DNA from: an uncultured Flavobacteriaceae bacterium
Lineage (GTDB): Bacteria; Bacteroidota; Bacteroidia; Flavobacteriales; Flavobacteriaceae
Length of the DNA: 16,081 bases
Direction of reading: 5' to 3'
Assembly (NCBI GenBank): GCA_937901915.1
Contig: CALGUD010000145.1
Span: 1-16,081 of the forward strand
Shown here in pieces: positions 1-7,581 of this stretch. The notes under the pieces were generated by a model. The model did no database searches. It worked only from the letters and a program-made list of their open reading frames with translations, and was not told the DNA's origin. The translations under genes and the position numbers were made by a program. The first letter of the stretch is position 1. The number at the start of each line of letters is the position of its first letter.

Positions 1-1
1 C

Positions 2-358
2 CTTGAACATTTAGGCACCCATACCCAACTGCCGGAGATCATAGCCCGTTATGAGGTTGATGAAGTTATTATCGCCATTGAATCTTCAGAGCACAAAAAC
101 CTGGGTCACATCATTACCGAACTTGAAGGTCTTCATGTAAAGATCAAGGTAATCCCCGATATATATGACATCCTTTCGGGATCCGTTAAAATGACCAGTA
201 TTTTTGGTACTCCGCTCATTGAGATCAATTCGGAGATAATGCCTCCGTGGGAATTTGCCGTTAAGCGGATGATGGATATTGGGGTTTCCATTTTTGCACT
301 TATTTTCCTCAGCCCGGTTTTCATCATTATTGCCATTCTTGTTATCTTCAATGGCTGA
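2..358 (+). CDS. Polyprenyl-phosphate sugar transferase (WcaJ/WbaP-like), internal fragment, broken at its 3' side
   Basis: This open frame enters from the left edge and stops at TGA 356-358. It reads as the middle of a bacterial sugar transferase that loads the first sugar phosphate onto undecaprenyl phosphate for exopolysaccharide or O-antigen synthesis at the inner membrane. The first part resembles the nucleotide/CoA-binding-like domain (EVDEVIIAIESS, then VKIKVIPDIYDIL). It continues into the start of the transferase domain, with KRMMDIGVSIFAL followed by a hydrophobic helix (LIFLSPVFIIIAILV). In this family the helix is followed by a K-L-x-S-x-G-P motif and the catalytic domain. Here the frame instead gives IFNG and a stop, so the family match ends near position 343. 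The catalytic part is absent. Codons favour GCC, CCG and CTG more than the neighbours do. I am confident of the family; whether the gene is really broken or the DNA is misjoined is not decided. Confidence 0.8.
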   Translation, partial: LEHLGTHTQLPEIIARYEVDEVIIAIESSEHKNLGHIITELEGLHVKIKVIPDIYDILSGSVKMTSIFGTPLIEINSEIMPPWEFAVKRMMDIGVSIFALIFLSPVFIIIAILVIFNG

Positions 359-724
359 TTTAACGAGATCAGACAGCAAACCTGCCTTTATTTCATTTGC
401 TTCGTTAGTATATTTTTTCTTTCCGGATTCTTCAAGGGAAATAAGACTCTTTAACGCCTCACCTGCTGTTTCATAAGAAGCTAAAACATCTATTCCCTGC
501 TTGGACATTTCATAATATGTTTTACCCTTTAAAAAGTAATACTGTGCTTTGAATTTATCATCAGCATTCTCGATAGAGCCGTCTAAAGTTTGTAAAGTTG
601 TCCTGGCTTCTGTTAAATTACCTTGTTTTACAGCCTTTTCTACTACTTTCAATTCATCCTTTTGAGCAAATACTACTGCAGAAAATAACATAGCAGAAGC
701 AATCAAAACTTTTCTTTTCATCAT
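329..724 (-). CDS. Secreted/periplasmic TPR protein downstream of gyrA, C-terminus lost at the junction
   Basis: This gene lies 17 bp downstream of gyrA on the same strand, so the two are probably cotranscribed. It starts with two methionines, either of which could be the start, followed by a signal peptide (KRKVLIASAMLFSAVVFA) with likely cleavage before Gln21. The mature part is alpha-helical and TPR-like (VEKAVKQGNLTEARTTL; KAQYYFLKGKTYYEM; SAIEDNKNG). Small TPR proteins of this kind commonly follow gyrA in flavobacteria and are usually several hundred residues long, as I recall. The convincing family sequence ends around residue 132, near position 329-345. The same frame stays open down to 86, but there it is antisense to the sugar-transferase fragment and unlike a TPR (low-complexity N, E and K). 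I therefore treat that extension as accidental. Function is unknown beyond probable protein-protein interaction in the periplasm. Confidence 0.75.
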
Positions 725-741
725 TAATGTTTTGTTAATAT

Positions 742-3270
742 TTATTCTTCGTTTTCGGTTTCGTTATTTTTATTTTCAATATCTATGCCATTCTCATCAA
801 CTACTTCAATGTCTTCAACTAGTTTGACATCTTCTTCATCTTTCATAACTTTTGCAACGGCAGCAATGAAGTCATTTTTAAGGTTAATTAGCCTTACTCC
901 CTGTGTAGCTCTCCCCATCACTCTTAAATTTTCAACGGCCATACGGATTGCAACACCAGATTTGTTAATGATCATAAGATCATCACTATCTGACACATTT
1001 TTTATAGCTACTAATTTACCGGTTTTTTCGGTAATAGAAATAGTTTTAACACCTTTTCCTCCCCTATTTGTAATTCTGTAGTCTTCAAGACTTGATCTCT
1101 TACCATATCCTTTCTCAGAAACTACAAGAATGTCTTCTTCCATATTGTTTACCGAGATCATTCCTATTACTTCATCTTTATCATTTGCAAGCGTAATTCC
1201 TCTAACCCCTGAAGCATTTCTGCCCATAGGCCTGGTTTTACCTTCTTCAAACCTGATAGCCTTACCTGATCTTACTGCCAAAACTATCTGGCTATTTCCG
1301 GTAGTTAACTTTGCCTCCAGTAATTCATCACCATCTTTAATAGTAATGGCATTAATTCCATTTTGGCGCGGACGTGAATATTGCTCTAACGAAGTTTTCT
1401 TAACAGCACCTTTTTTCGTAGCCATAATGACATAATGTCCGTTTATGTACTCTTCATCTTTTAAATCTTTCACACATATAAAAGCCTTTACTTTATCATC
1501 GGGTTCTATATTGATAAGATTTTGTATTGCCCTTCCTTTAGAAGTCTTGCTTCCTTCAGGAATTTCATATACCCGCATCCAGAAGCATTTGCCTTTCTGG
1601 GTAAAAAACAGCATATACTGGTGATTTGTACCTACAAAAAGATGTTCAAGAAAATCTTCATTCCTGGTGGTAGAGGCTTTTTGACCTACTCCGCCCCTAT
1701 TTTGAGTTTTATATTCCGTAAGTGGAGTCCTTTTTATATAACCTGCATGTGATATAGTAAGAACAACCTGCTCATCAGCTATCATGTCTTCTATACTAAC
1801 ATCTCCGCCGGCATATTCTATTTGAGAACGTCTTTCATCACCGTATTTATTCTTTACCTCAAGAAGCTCATCCTTTATAATTTCCATTCTGCGCTCTTTA
1901 TTGGCCAGAATATCTTTACATTCTTGTATAAACTTAATAATATCTTCATATTCTGCGCGAAGTTTATCTTGTTCAAGACCTGTAAGTTGCCTTAATCTCA
2001 TCTCAACAATAGCTTTGGCCTGAATTTCAGAAAGCTTAAAACGCTCCATAAGTTTTTCCCTGGCTTCATCGGCATTTTTAGACGCCCTTATCAAAGCTAT
2101 AACTTCATCAATATGATCGGAAGCAATTATTAAACCTTCCAGGATATGTGCCCGTTCTTCAGCTTTTTTGAGCTCAAATTCGGTCCTTCTAACCACTACT
2201 TCGTGCCTGTGTTCCACAAAATGATGAATCATATCTTTCAGATTCAGCATCTGAGGCCTTCCCTTTACAAGGGCTATATTGTTTACACTAAAAGATGATT
2301 GAAGTGCTGTATACTTATATAAAGTATTGAGAACAATATTAGGAATTGCATCGCGTCTCAGTACATAAACAATACGCATTCCCTTTCTGTCCGATTCATC
2401 ACGTATATTTGAAATTCCTTCTATCCTTTTTTCATTAACGGCATCGGCTGTTTTTTTAATCATTTCAGCTTTATTCACCTGATATGGGATTTCTGTGACT
2501 ATAATACATTCCCTTCCGTTAACTTCCTCAAAATGCGCTTTAGCTCGCATTACAACCCTGCCTCGCCCGGTTTTAAAAGCTTCACGGACACCATCATAAC
2601 CATAAATGATTCCTCCGGTTGGAAAATCAGGTGCCTTTACATGTTCTATGAGTTCATCAATAGTAATATCATTATTTGCTATGTAAGCAATGATACCATC
2701 TATAACTTCAGAAAGATTATGAGGGGGCATATTGGTTGCCATACCTACCGCAATACCTGATGCACCGTTTATAAGAAGATTAGGAACACGGGTCGGTAAA
2801 ACAGTCGGTTCTTTTAATGTATCGTCAAAATTCAATCGATGATCAACGGTATCCTTGTCAATATCGGCCATCATATCTTCCGATATTTTTCGCATTCTTG
2901 CTTCTGTATAACGCATTGCTGCAGGGCTGTCACCATCAACAGAACCAAAGTTACCCTGTCCGTCTACCAACATATAGCGCAGACTCCAGTGCTGAGCCAT
3001 ACGCACCATAGTGTCATATACTGAAGTATCGCCATGGGGATGATATTTTCCCAATACTTCTCCAACAATTCTTGCCGATTTTTTATAGGCGGTATTTGAC
3101 CTTATTCCCAGTTCCTGCATTCCAAACAAAACTCTGCGGTGTACCGGCTTTAATCCATCCCTAACATCCGGTAGGGCACGTGACACGATGACTGACATTG
3201 AATAATCAATGTAAGCCGATTTCATCTCATCTTCAATATTAATAGGAATAAGTTTTTCTCCTTCTGCCAT
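742..3270 (-). CDS. gyrA: DNA gyrase subunit A
   Basis: The gene encodes the 842-residue breakage-reunion subunit of DNA gyrase, which with GyrB introduces negative supercoils using ATP. The N-terminal winged-helix/tower region contains the catalytic Tyr121 in RYTEARM. The quinolone-resistance region reads HPHGDTSVYD, with Thr82 and Asp86. Thr at this position is the usual wild-type residue in Flavobacterium psychrophilum, so by itself it does not indicate resistance. The coiled coil spans roughly residues 360-480. The C-terminal beta-pinwheel begins near 490. Its GyrA-box position reads QNRGGVG (523-529) rather than the classical QRRGG(K/R)G, and a second related motif TNRGGKG occurs at 734-740. 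The tail from about 811 is very acidic. The start MAEGEKLIPINIEDEM matches the family start. Length and the presence of a pinwheel with box-like motifs favour GyrA over ParC. Confidence 0.97.
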   Translation of the reverse strand: MAEGEKLIPINIEDEMKSAYIDYSMSVIVSRALPDVRDGLKPVHRRVLFGMQELGIRSNTAYKKSARIVGEVLGKYHPHGDTSVYDTMVRMAQHWSLRYMLVDGQGNFGSVDGDSPAAMRYTEARMRKISEDMMADIDKDTVDHRLNFDDTLKEPTVLPTRVPNLLINGASGIAVGMATNMPPHNLSEVIDGIIAYIANNDITIDELIEHVKAPDFPTGGIIYGYDGVREAFKTGRGRVVMRAKAHFEEVNGRECIIVTEIPYQVNKAEMIKKTADAVNEKRIEGISNIRDESDRKGMRIVYVLRRDAIPNIVLNTLYKYTALQSSFSVNNIALVKGRPQMLNLKDMIHHFVEHRHEVVVRRTEFELKKAEERAHILEGLIIASDHIDEVIALIRASKNADEAREKLMERFKLSEIQAKAIVEMRLRQLTGLEQDKLRAEYEDIIKFIQECKDILANKERRMEIIKDELLEVKNKYGDERRSQIEYAGGDVSIEDMIADEQVVLTISHAGYIKRTPLTEYKTQNRGGVGQKASTTRNEDFLEHLFVGTNHQYMLFFTQKGKCFWMRVYEIPEGSKTSKGRAIQNLINIEPDDKVKAFICVKDLKDEEYINGHYVIMATKKGAVKKTSLEQYSRPRQNGINAITIKDGDELLEAKLTTGNSQIVLAVRSGKAIRFEEGKTRPMGRNASGVRGITLANDKDEVIGMISVNNMEEDILVVSEKGYGKRSSLEDYRITNRGGKGVKTISITEKTGKLVAIKNVSDSDDLMIINKSGVAIRMAVENLRVMGRATQGVRLINLKNDFIAAVAKVMKDEEDVKLVEDIEVVDENGIDIENKNNETENEE

Positions 3271-3322
3271 ATTAAATTCTTAAATTTATTGGTTAAATAT
3301 AAATCGTGCCAATATACGCATT

Positions 3323-3337
3323 TTATAGCGGCTATAA
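3323..3337. promoter_or_regulatory. 15-bp dyad in the gyrA upstream region, candidate operator
   Basis: TTATAGC and GCTATAA are perfect 7-bp inverted arms around one central base, centred 60 bp upstream of the gyrA start. A weak match to the Bacteroidota -7 element on the minus strand (TATATTGG, positions 3309-3316, one mismatch to TAnnTTTG) lies just downstream of it. If that is the gyrA promoter, the dyad would sit between the -7 and -33 regions, where a repressor could act. I could not find a convincing -33 TTG. The symmetry is seen directly; the regulatory role is inferred. Confidence 0.35.
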
Positions 3338-3371
3338 GGCTTGCAGAAAAAGGTTTTTTAAGGTTTTTATT

Positions 3372-3483
3372 AACAAAAACTGCTCCTTGAATAGTTAATA
3401 AATACAATGTTAAATTTTTTCATTTTCAAACATTTTTTTGTCTATTAGCTATTATACGAATAAAATAAGGTACAGTTTTTGTT
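3372..3483. repeat. Spaced inverted repeat in the gyrA/clpC divergent region
   Basis: The 15-base arm at 3372-3386 (AACAAAAACTGCTCC) matches the reverse complement of 3469-3483 (GGTACAGTTTTTGTT) at 13 of 15 positions, including an uninterrupted 11-bp core. The arms are 82 bp apart in the 258-bp spacer between the divergent gyrA and clpC genes. The right arm ends 45 bp before the clpC start. It could be a pair of binding sites for one regulator acting on both genes. Because the sequence is A/T-rich, a chance origin cannot be excluded. The rest of the spacer shows no gene and no good TAnnTTTG promoter. Confidence 0.35.
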
Positions 3484-3528
3484 TACGTGTACTTGTTTTA
3501 GTATTTTTAATCATTGAAAGGAATATTT

Positions 3529-6081
3529 ATGGATGATAATTTTTCACCAAGAGTAAAAGATGTGATTGCATACAGCAAGGAAGAGGCTTTACGCCTCGGC
3601 CATGACTTCATAGGCACGGAACATCTTATGCTTGGTCTTTTACGCGATGGTAGCGGAAAAGCTATAGATATTTTGACTGCCCTTAATGTTGACCTCGAAC
3701 ACCTACGAAGAAAAGTTGAAATTCTAAGCCCTGCAAATCCAAACATTGGCGTTGTGTCAAATGATAAAAAAAACCTTCATTTAACGCGACAGGCCGAACG
3801 TGCACTTAAAACCACATTTCTTGAAGCGAAGCTTTTCCAAAGCTCTTCAATAAACACAGCGCATCTGTTGCTCTGCATTTTAAGAAACGAGAACGATCCT
3901 ACCACTAAGCTTTTAAACAAGCTTAAAGTAGACTATGATAATGTTAAAGAACAATTTAAACTTATGATAACAAGTGATGACGATTATATAGACTCCCCTT
4001 CTGCCGAATCATATTCTGATGATCCCGGCACAACTGGTGACGATTCCAAAGACAATCCTTTTGGAGGCACGGGAGCACCAAAGTCCGCCAAAAAGTCAAA
4101 AACGCCCGTTTTGGATAATTTTGGCAGGGACCTAACGCAATTAGCAGAAGAAGGTAAATTAGATCCGGTTGTTGGCCGGCAAAAAGAAATTGAGCGTGTT
4201 TCACAAATTTTGAGCAGAAGGAAGAAAAACAATCCATTGCTGATTGGTGAACCCGGAGTGGGAAAAAGTGCCATTGCCGAAGGCCTGGCATTAAGAATTA
4301 TTAAGAAAAAAGTATCCCGTATCCTTTATGGAAAACGTGTTGTAACCCTTGATCTGGCTTCCCTTGTGGCGGGAACAAAATACCGTGGACAATTTGAAGA
4401 ACGGATGAAAGCAGTTATGAATGAACTGGAAAAGAATGATGATATTATCCTCTTCATAGATGAAATCCATACAATTGTTGGTGCCGGAGGGGCTACAGGA
4501 AGCCTGGACGCTTCAAACATGTTTAAACCCGCATTGGCAAGAGGTGAAATACAATGCATTGGTGCAACCACTCTTGACGAATACAGGCAATACATTGAAA
4601 AAGACGGTGCCCTGGAACGAAGGTTCCAAAAAGTGATTGTTGAGCCTACTACGGTGGAAGAAACCATAGAGATTCTTCATAACATTAAAGAGAAATATGA
4701 AGAACATCATAATGTTGAATATACAAATGAAGCCATTATTGCTTGTGTGAAACTCACTAACAGGTATATGACAGACCGTTTCTTACCGGATAAGGCAATT
4801 GATGCCCTTGATGAATCAGGATCACGTGTGCATATCACCAATATGGAAGTTCCCAAGCAAATTCTTGAGCTCGAAAAACAACTTGAAGACGTTAGGGAAT
4901 TAAAAAATTCGGTTGTAAAAAAACAAAAATATGAAGAAGCTGCAAAGCTCCGTGATGATGAAAAACGTTTGGAAAAAAGCTTAGCTATTGCCCAGGAAAA
5001 TTGGGAAGAAGAAAGTAAACTCAATAAAGAAACAGTAACGGAAGATAATGTAGCCGATGTTGTATCAATGATGAGTGGAATTCCCGTAAACAGGATTGCT
5101 CAGGCAGAAAGCTCAAAACTAGCTGAACTACCTAAACTCATCAAAGGAAAAGTTATTGGCCAGGATGAGGCCGTTGGTAAAGTAGTTAAAGCCATACAAC
5201 GTAACAGGGCCGGATTAAAAGATCCCGATAAACCTATTGGCTCTTTCATATTCCTAGGGCAGACAGGTGTGGGTAAAACCCAACTTGCCAAAGTTTTGGC
5301 TCAAAAATTGTTTGATTCCGAGGACGCACTTATAAGAATTGACATGAGTGAATATATGGAAAAATTTGCCGCCTCAAGACTGGTAGGAGCACCTCCGGGA
5401 TATGTAGGATATGAAGAAGGTGGACAGCTTACCGAAAAAGTACGTAGAAAGCCATATTCTGTAATTTTACTTGATGAAATTGAAAAAGCACATCCTGATG
5501 TGTTTAATATGCTATTGCAGGTTTTAGATGATGGATATTTAACAGATAGCCTTGGCAGAAAAATAGATTTTAAAAATAGTATTATTATCATGACTTCCAA
5601 TATAGGTGCCCGGAAGCTTAAAGATTTCGGACAAGGTGTTGGATTTGGAACATCGGCCAAAAAAGCACAAGCCGATGACCATTCAAGAAGCGTGATAGAA
5701 AATGCGCTTAAAAAAGCTTTTGCGCCTGAATTTTTAAACCGTATCGATGATGTAGTGGTGTTTAATACGCTTGAAAGAGAAGATATACACAAAATTATTG
5801 ATATTGAATTAGATAAATTATACAGAAGGATTAAAGATATCGGGTATGAACTTACTTTATCTCCCAAAGCTAAAGATTATATAGCAGATAAAGGATTTGA
5901 TAAACAATATGGAGCCAGGCCTTTAAAACGGGCTATTCAAAAATATATTGAAGATGCTCTTGCCGAAGAAATTATAACGGCTAAACTTGAAGAGGGTGAT
6001 AGCATTCATATGGATTTGGATGAGGGCAAAGATGAACTCACTATACTAATAAAAAAGGCAGAGAAACCAGCCGAATCATAA
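3529..6081 (+). CDS. clpC: ATP-dependent Clp protease ATP-binding subunit ClpC
   Basis: This is a two-ring AAA+ unfoldase of 850 residues that feeds substrates to ClpP in the cytoplasm. The N-domain with two Clp-N repeats covers about 1-145. An acidic, Ser/Gly-rich linker follows (about 150-195). AAA-1 has Walker A GEPGVGKSA (240-248) and Walker B ILFIDE (307-312). The middle domain at about 445-495 is ClpC-sized, shorter than that of ClpB, and carries the UVR-like stretch KKQKYEEAAKLRDDE. AAA-2 has Walker A GQTGVGKT (577-584) and Walker B ILLDEIEKAH (646-655). The loop GVGFG (703-707) matches the ClpP-docking loop. I chose ATG 3529 over the in-frame TTG 3514 because MDDNFSPRVKDVIAYS is the typical start and GAAAGGA lies 6 bases upstream as a ribosome-binding site. 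It is transcribed divergently from gyrA. Confidence 0.96.
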   Translation: MDDNFSPRVKDVIAYSKEEALRLGHDFIGTEHLMLGLLRDGSGKAIDILTALNVDLEHLRRKVEILSPANPNIGVVSNDKKNLHLTRQAERALKTTFLEAKLFQSSSINTAHLLLCILRNENDPTTKLLNKLKVDYDNVKEQFKLMITSDDDYIDSPSAESYSDDPGTTGDDSKDNPFGGTGAPKSAKKSKTPVLDNFGRDLTQLAEEGKLDPVVGRQKEIERVSQILSRRKKNNPLLIGEPGVGKSAIAEGLALRIIKKKVSRILYGKRVVTLDLASLVAGTKYRGQFEERMKAVMNELEKNDDIILFIDEIHTIVGAGGATGSLDASNMFKPALARGEIQCIGATTLDEYRQYIEKDGALERRFQKVIVEPTTVEETIEILHNIKEKYEEHHNVEYTNEAIIACVKLTNRYMTDRFLPDKAIDALDESGSRVHITNMEVPKQILELEKQLEDVRELKNSVVKKQKYEEAAKLRDDEKRLEKSLAIAQENWEEESKLNKETVTEDNVADVVSMMSGIPVNRIAQAESSKLAELPKLIKGKVIGQDEAVGKVVKAIQRNRAGLKDPDKPIGSFIFLGQTGVGKTQLAKVLAQKLFDSEDALIRIDMSEYMEKFAASRLVGAPPGYVGYEEGGQLTEKVRRKPYSVILLDEIEKAHPDVFNMLLQVLDDGYLTDSLGRKIDFKNSIIIMTSNIGARKLKDFGQGVGFGTSAKKAQADDHSRSVIENALKKAFAPEFLNRIDDVVVFNTLEREDIHKIIDIELDKLYRRIKDIGYELTLSPKAKDYIADKGFDKQYGARPLKRAIQKYIEDALAEEIITAKLEEGDSIHMDLDEGKDELTILIKKAEKPAES

Positions 6082-6085
6082 ATCT

Positions 6086-6117
6086 AAAAGCGTATCGGTC
6101 GATACGCTTTTTTTTTT
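6086..6117 (+). terminator. Rho-independent terminator of clpC
   Basis: Perfect 11-bp arms AAAAGCGTATC (6086-6096) and GATACGCTTTT (6101-6111) flank the four-base loop GGTC. They are followed by an unbroken T run to 6117. The hairpin begins 5 bases after the clpC stop codon and is a strong intrinsic terminator by appearance. Confidence 0.9.
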
Positions 6118-6147
6118 GAATATCCCTTTTAAAAGAAATACTACTTC

Positions 6148-6180
6148 TTGATACTTACAGAGAATGTTTTTATAACTTCG
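6148..6180 (+). promoter_or_regulatory. Probable promoter of the RimB-RimK fusion gene
   Basis: TTG at 6148-6150 and TAACTTCG at 6173-6180 are separated by 22 bases. This fits the Bacteroidota pattern TTG-N17-23-TAnnTTTG with one mismatch. It lies after the clpC terminator and 18 bases before the ATG at 6199, which implies a very short leader. Confidence 0.5.
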
Positions 6181-6198
6181 TGACATTAAAAAATAAGT

Positions 6199-7581
6199 AT
6201 GCTTAATCATAAAATTGTTGTTGGAAGCGAAGAATGGATATCTCTTCCCGAATTAAATTTACCGGCCATAAAAGTAAGGGTAGACAGTGGTGCAAAAACT
6301 TCATCCCTGCACGCAGTGAATATTACCCCTTTCCAGAGAAATAATGAAACCTGGGTGAATTTTGATGTGTTTCCACTTCAAAACAACGGGAGAAAATTTA
6401 TAACCTGTGAAGCTGAAGTAGTTGATAAAAGAGTTGTAAAAAGTTCTACAGGAAACAGAGAAAACAGATTTGTAATTAAAACACCCTTAAGAGTAAATGA
6501 CAGTATATGGGAGATAGAAATTACATTAACTAACAGAGACACCATGGGCTACAGAATGCTTTTGGGAAGGGAGGCTATGGTAGGAAAGATCATTGTCGAC
6601 CCCGAAAGCAGATTTTTACTGGGCCACATTAGTGAAGAAGATCTAGTAAAACAGTACAATAAAAATGTTGAAAACAAATCCGGCTTAAAAATAGGCCTTT
6701 TAGCCAGTAATGCTGATTTGTACAGTAACCGGAGAATTATTGAAACAGGAGAAAGGTTAGGCCATCATATCGAATTTTTTAATATCAGGCAATGTTATAT
6801 GAAACTGGATGCCAAAACACCAGAAATTCATTACAGAGGAGGCAAAAAATTGAATGACATGGACGCTGTTATACCCAGAATTAAACCCAGCTTAACTTAT
6901 TATGGGTGTGCTCTTACAAGGCAATTTGAAGCACTTAATATTTTTTGTTTAAACAGCTCATTGTCTATCAGTAGATCCCGAGACAAATTATATTCTCTAC
7001 AGCTTCTTTTAAACAATGGTGTTGATATTCCTACCACAGGATTTGCAAATTCTTCATTAGATACCAATGACCTCATTAAAATGGTAGGAGGCAGTCCTCT
7101 TATCATAAAATTACTGGAAGGCACCCAGGGCAAAGGTGTTGTTCTGGCCGAAACTAAAAAAGCTGCAGAGAGCGTTATAAATGCCTTTAAAAGCCTTAAT
7201 GCCAATATACTTGTACAGGAATTTATTAAAGAAGCTAACGGGAAAGATTTAAGGTGTTTTGTGATAGATGGCAAGGTAGTGGCTACAATTCAGCGTGAAG
7301 CCCCTCCAGGAGAATTCAGGGCTAACATTCATTTAGGAGGTACCGCTACAGTGGTTAAAGCAACTCCCGATGAAAAGAAACTTGCATTAAAAGCAGCAAA
7401 AGCAATGGGGCTTGAAGTAGCAGGTGTGGATATTATCAGATCAGCAAAAGGGCCATTATTACTTGAAGTTAATTCATCCCCAGGACTGGAAGGCATTGAG
7501 ACTGCAACGGACAAAGACATCGCTCTATTAATGATTAAATCCATTGAAAAAAAGTTAGGGTGGAAAAAAGATTTTGATTAA
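6199..7581 (+). CDS. Fusion of RimB-like retropepsin domain with RimK-like ATP-grasp glutamate ligase
   Basis: The 460-residue protein joins two enzymes. Residues 1 to about 150 match the PF05618 family (RimB-like, once called ATP-dependent zinc protease): VRVDSGAKTSSLHA at 27-39 carries the Asp29-Ser-Gly-Ala active-site motif of retropepsin-type proteases, and the domain ends with YRMLLGREAM (118-127). After a short linker, residues 163-456 are a RimK-type ATP-grasp ligase: pre-ATP-grasp domain (LKIGLLASNADLYS), glycine-rich loop KLLEGTQGKGV (304-314), RANIHLGG (374-381) and metal-binding EVNSSPG (423-429). RimK in other bacteria adds glutamates to the C-terminus of ribosomal protein S6, and RimB in Pseudomonas trims such tails. 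By inference this protein could write and erase the same modification. The substrate is not shown here; LysX-like or peptide ligation is an alternative. It is monocistronic between the clpC terminator and convergent rsmD. Confidence 0.88.
   Translation: MLNHKIVVGSEEWISLPELNLPAIKVRVDSGAKTSSLHAVNITPFQRNNETWVNFDVFPLQNNGRKFITCEAEVVDKRVVKSSTGNRENRFVIKTPLRVNDSIWEIEITLTNRDTMGYRMLLGREAMVGKIIVDPESRFLLGHISEEDLVKQYNKNVENKSGLKIGLLASNADLYSNRRIIETGERLGHHIEFFNIRQCYMKLDAKTPEIHYRGGKKLNDMDAVIPRIKPSLTYYGCALTRQFEALNIFCLNSSLSISRSRDKLYSLQLLLNNGVDIPTTGFANSSLDTNDLIKMVGGSPLIIKLLEGTQGKGVVLAETKKAAESVINAFKSLNANILVQEFIKEANGKDLRCFVIDGKVVATIQREAPPGEFRANIHLGGTATVVKATPDEKKLALKAAKAMGLEVAGVDIIRSAKGPLLLEVNSSPGLEGIETATDKDIALLMIKSIEKKLGWKKDFD

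Noticed and set aside
86..328. Continuation of the minus-strand TPR frame into the left end.
   Set aside because: It is antisense to a well-supported sugar-transferase frame and its sequence is low-complexity and unlike TPR repeats, so it is probably accidental openness beyond the junction.
2494..2545. Possible quinolone-resistance or other acquired change in gyrA.
   Set aside because: The quinolone region is actually near 3000-3030; Thr82 and Asp86 there match the wild-type state known from Flavobacterium psychrophilum, and nothing in the rest of the gene suggests acquired resistance.
3222..3407. Minus-strand 61-codon frame over the gyrA start.
   Set aside because: It overlaps the gyrA N-terminus in another frame, resembles no family and looks like random A/T-rich translation.
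3514..3528. In-frame TTG start five codons upstream of the chosen clpC start.
   Set aside because: ATG 3529 gives the typical ClpC N-terminus, and the upstream TTG overlaps the likely ribosome-binding site.
5301..5867. Long antisense frame (188 codons) within clpC.
   Set aside because: It is a codon-bias shadow of a highly conserved AAA+ domain: rich in Ser, Ile and Leu with no recognisable motif.
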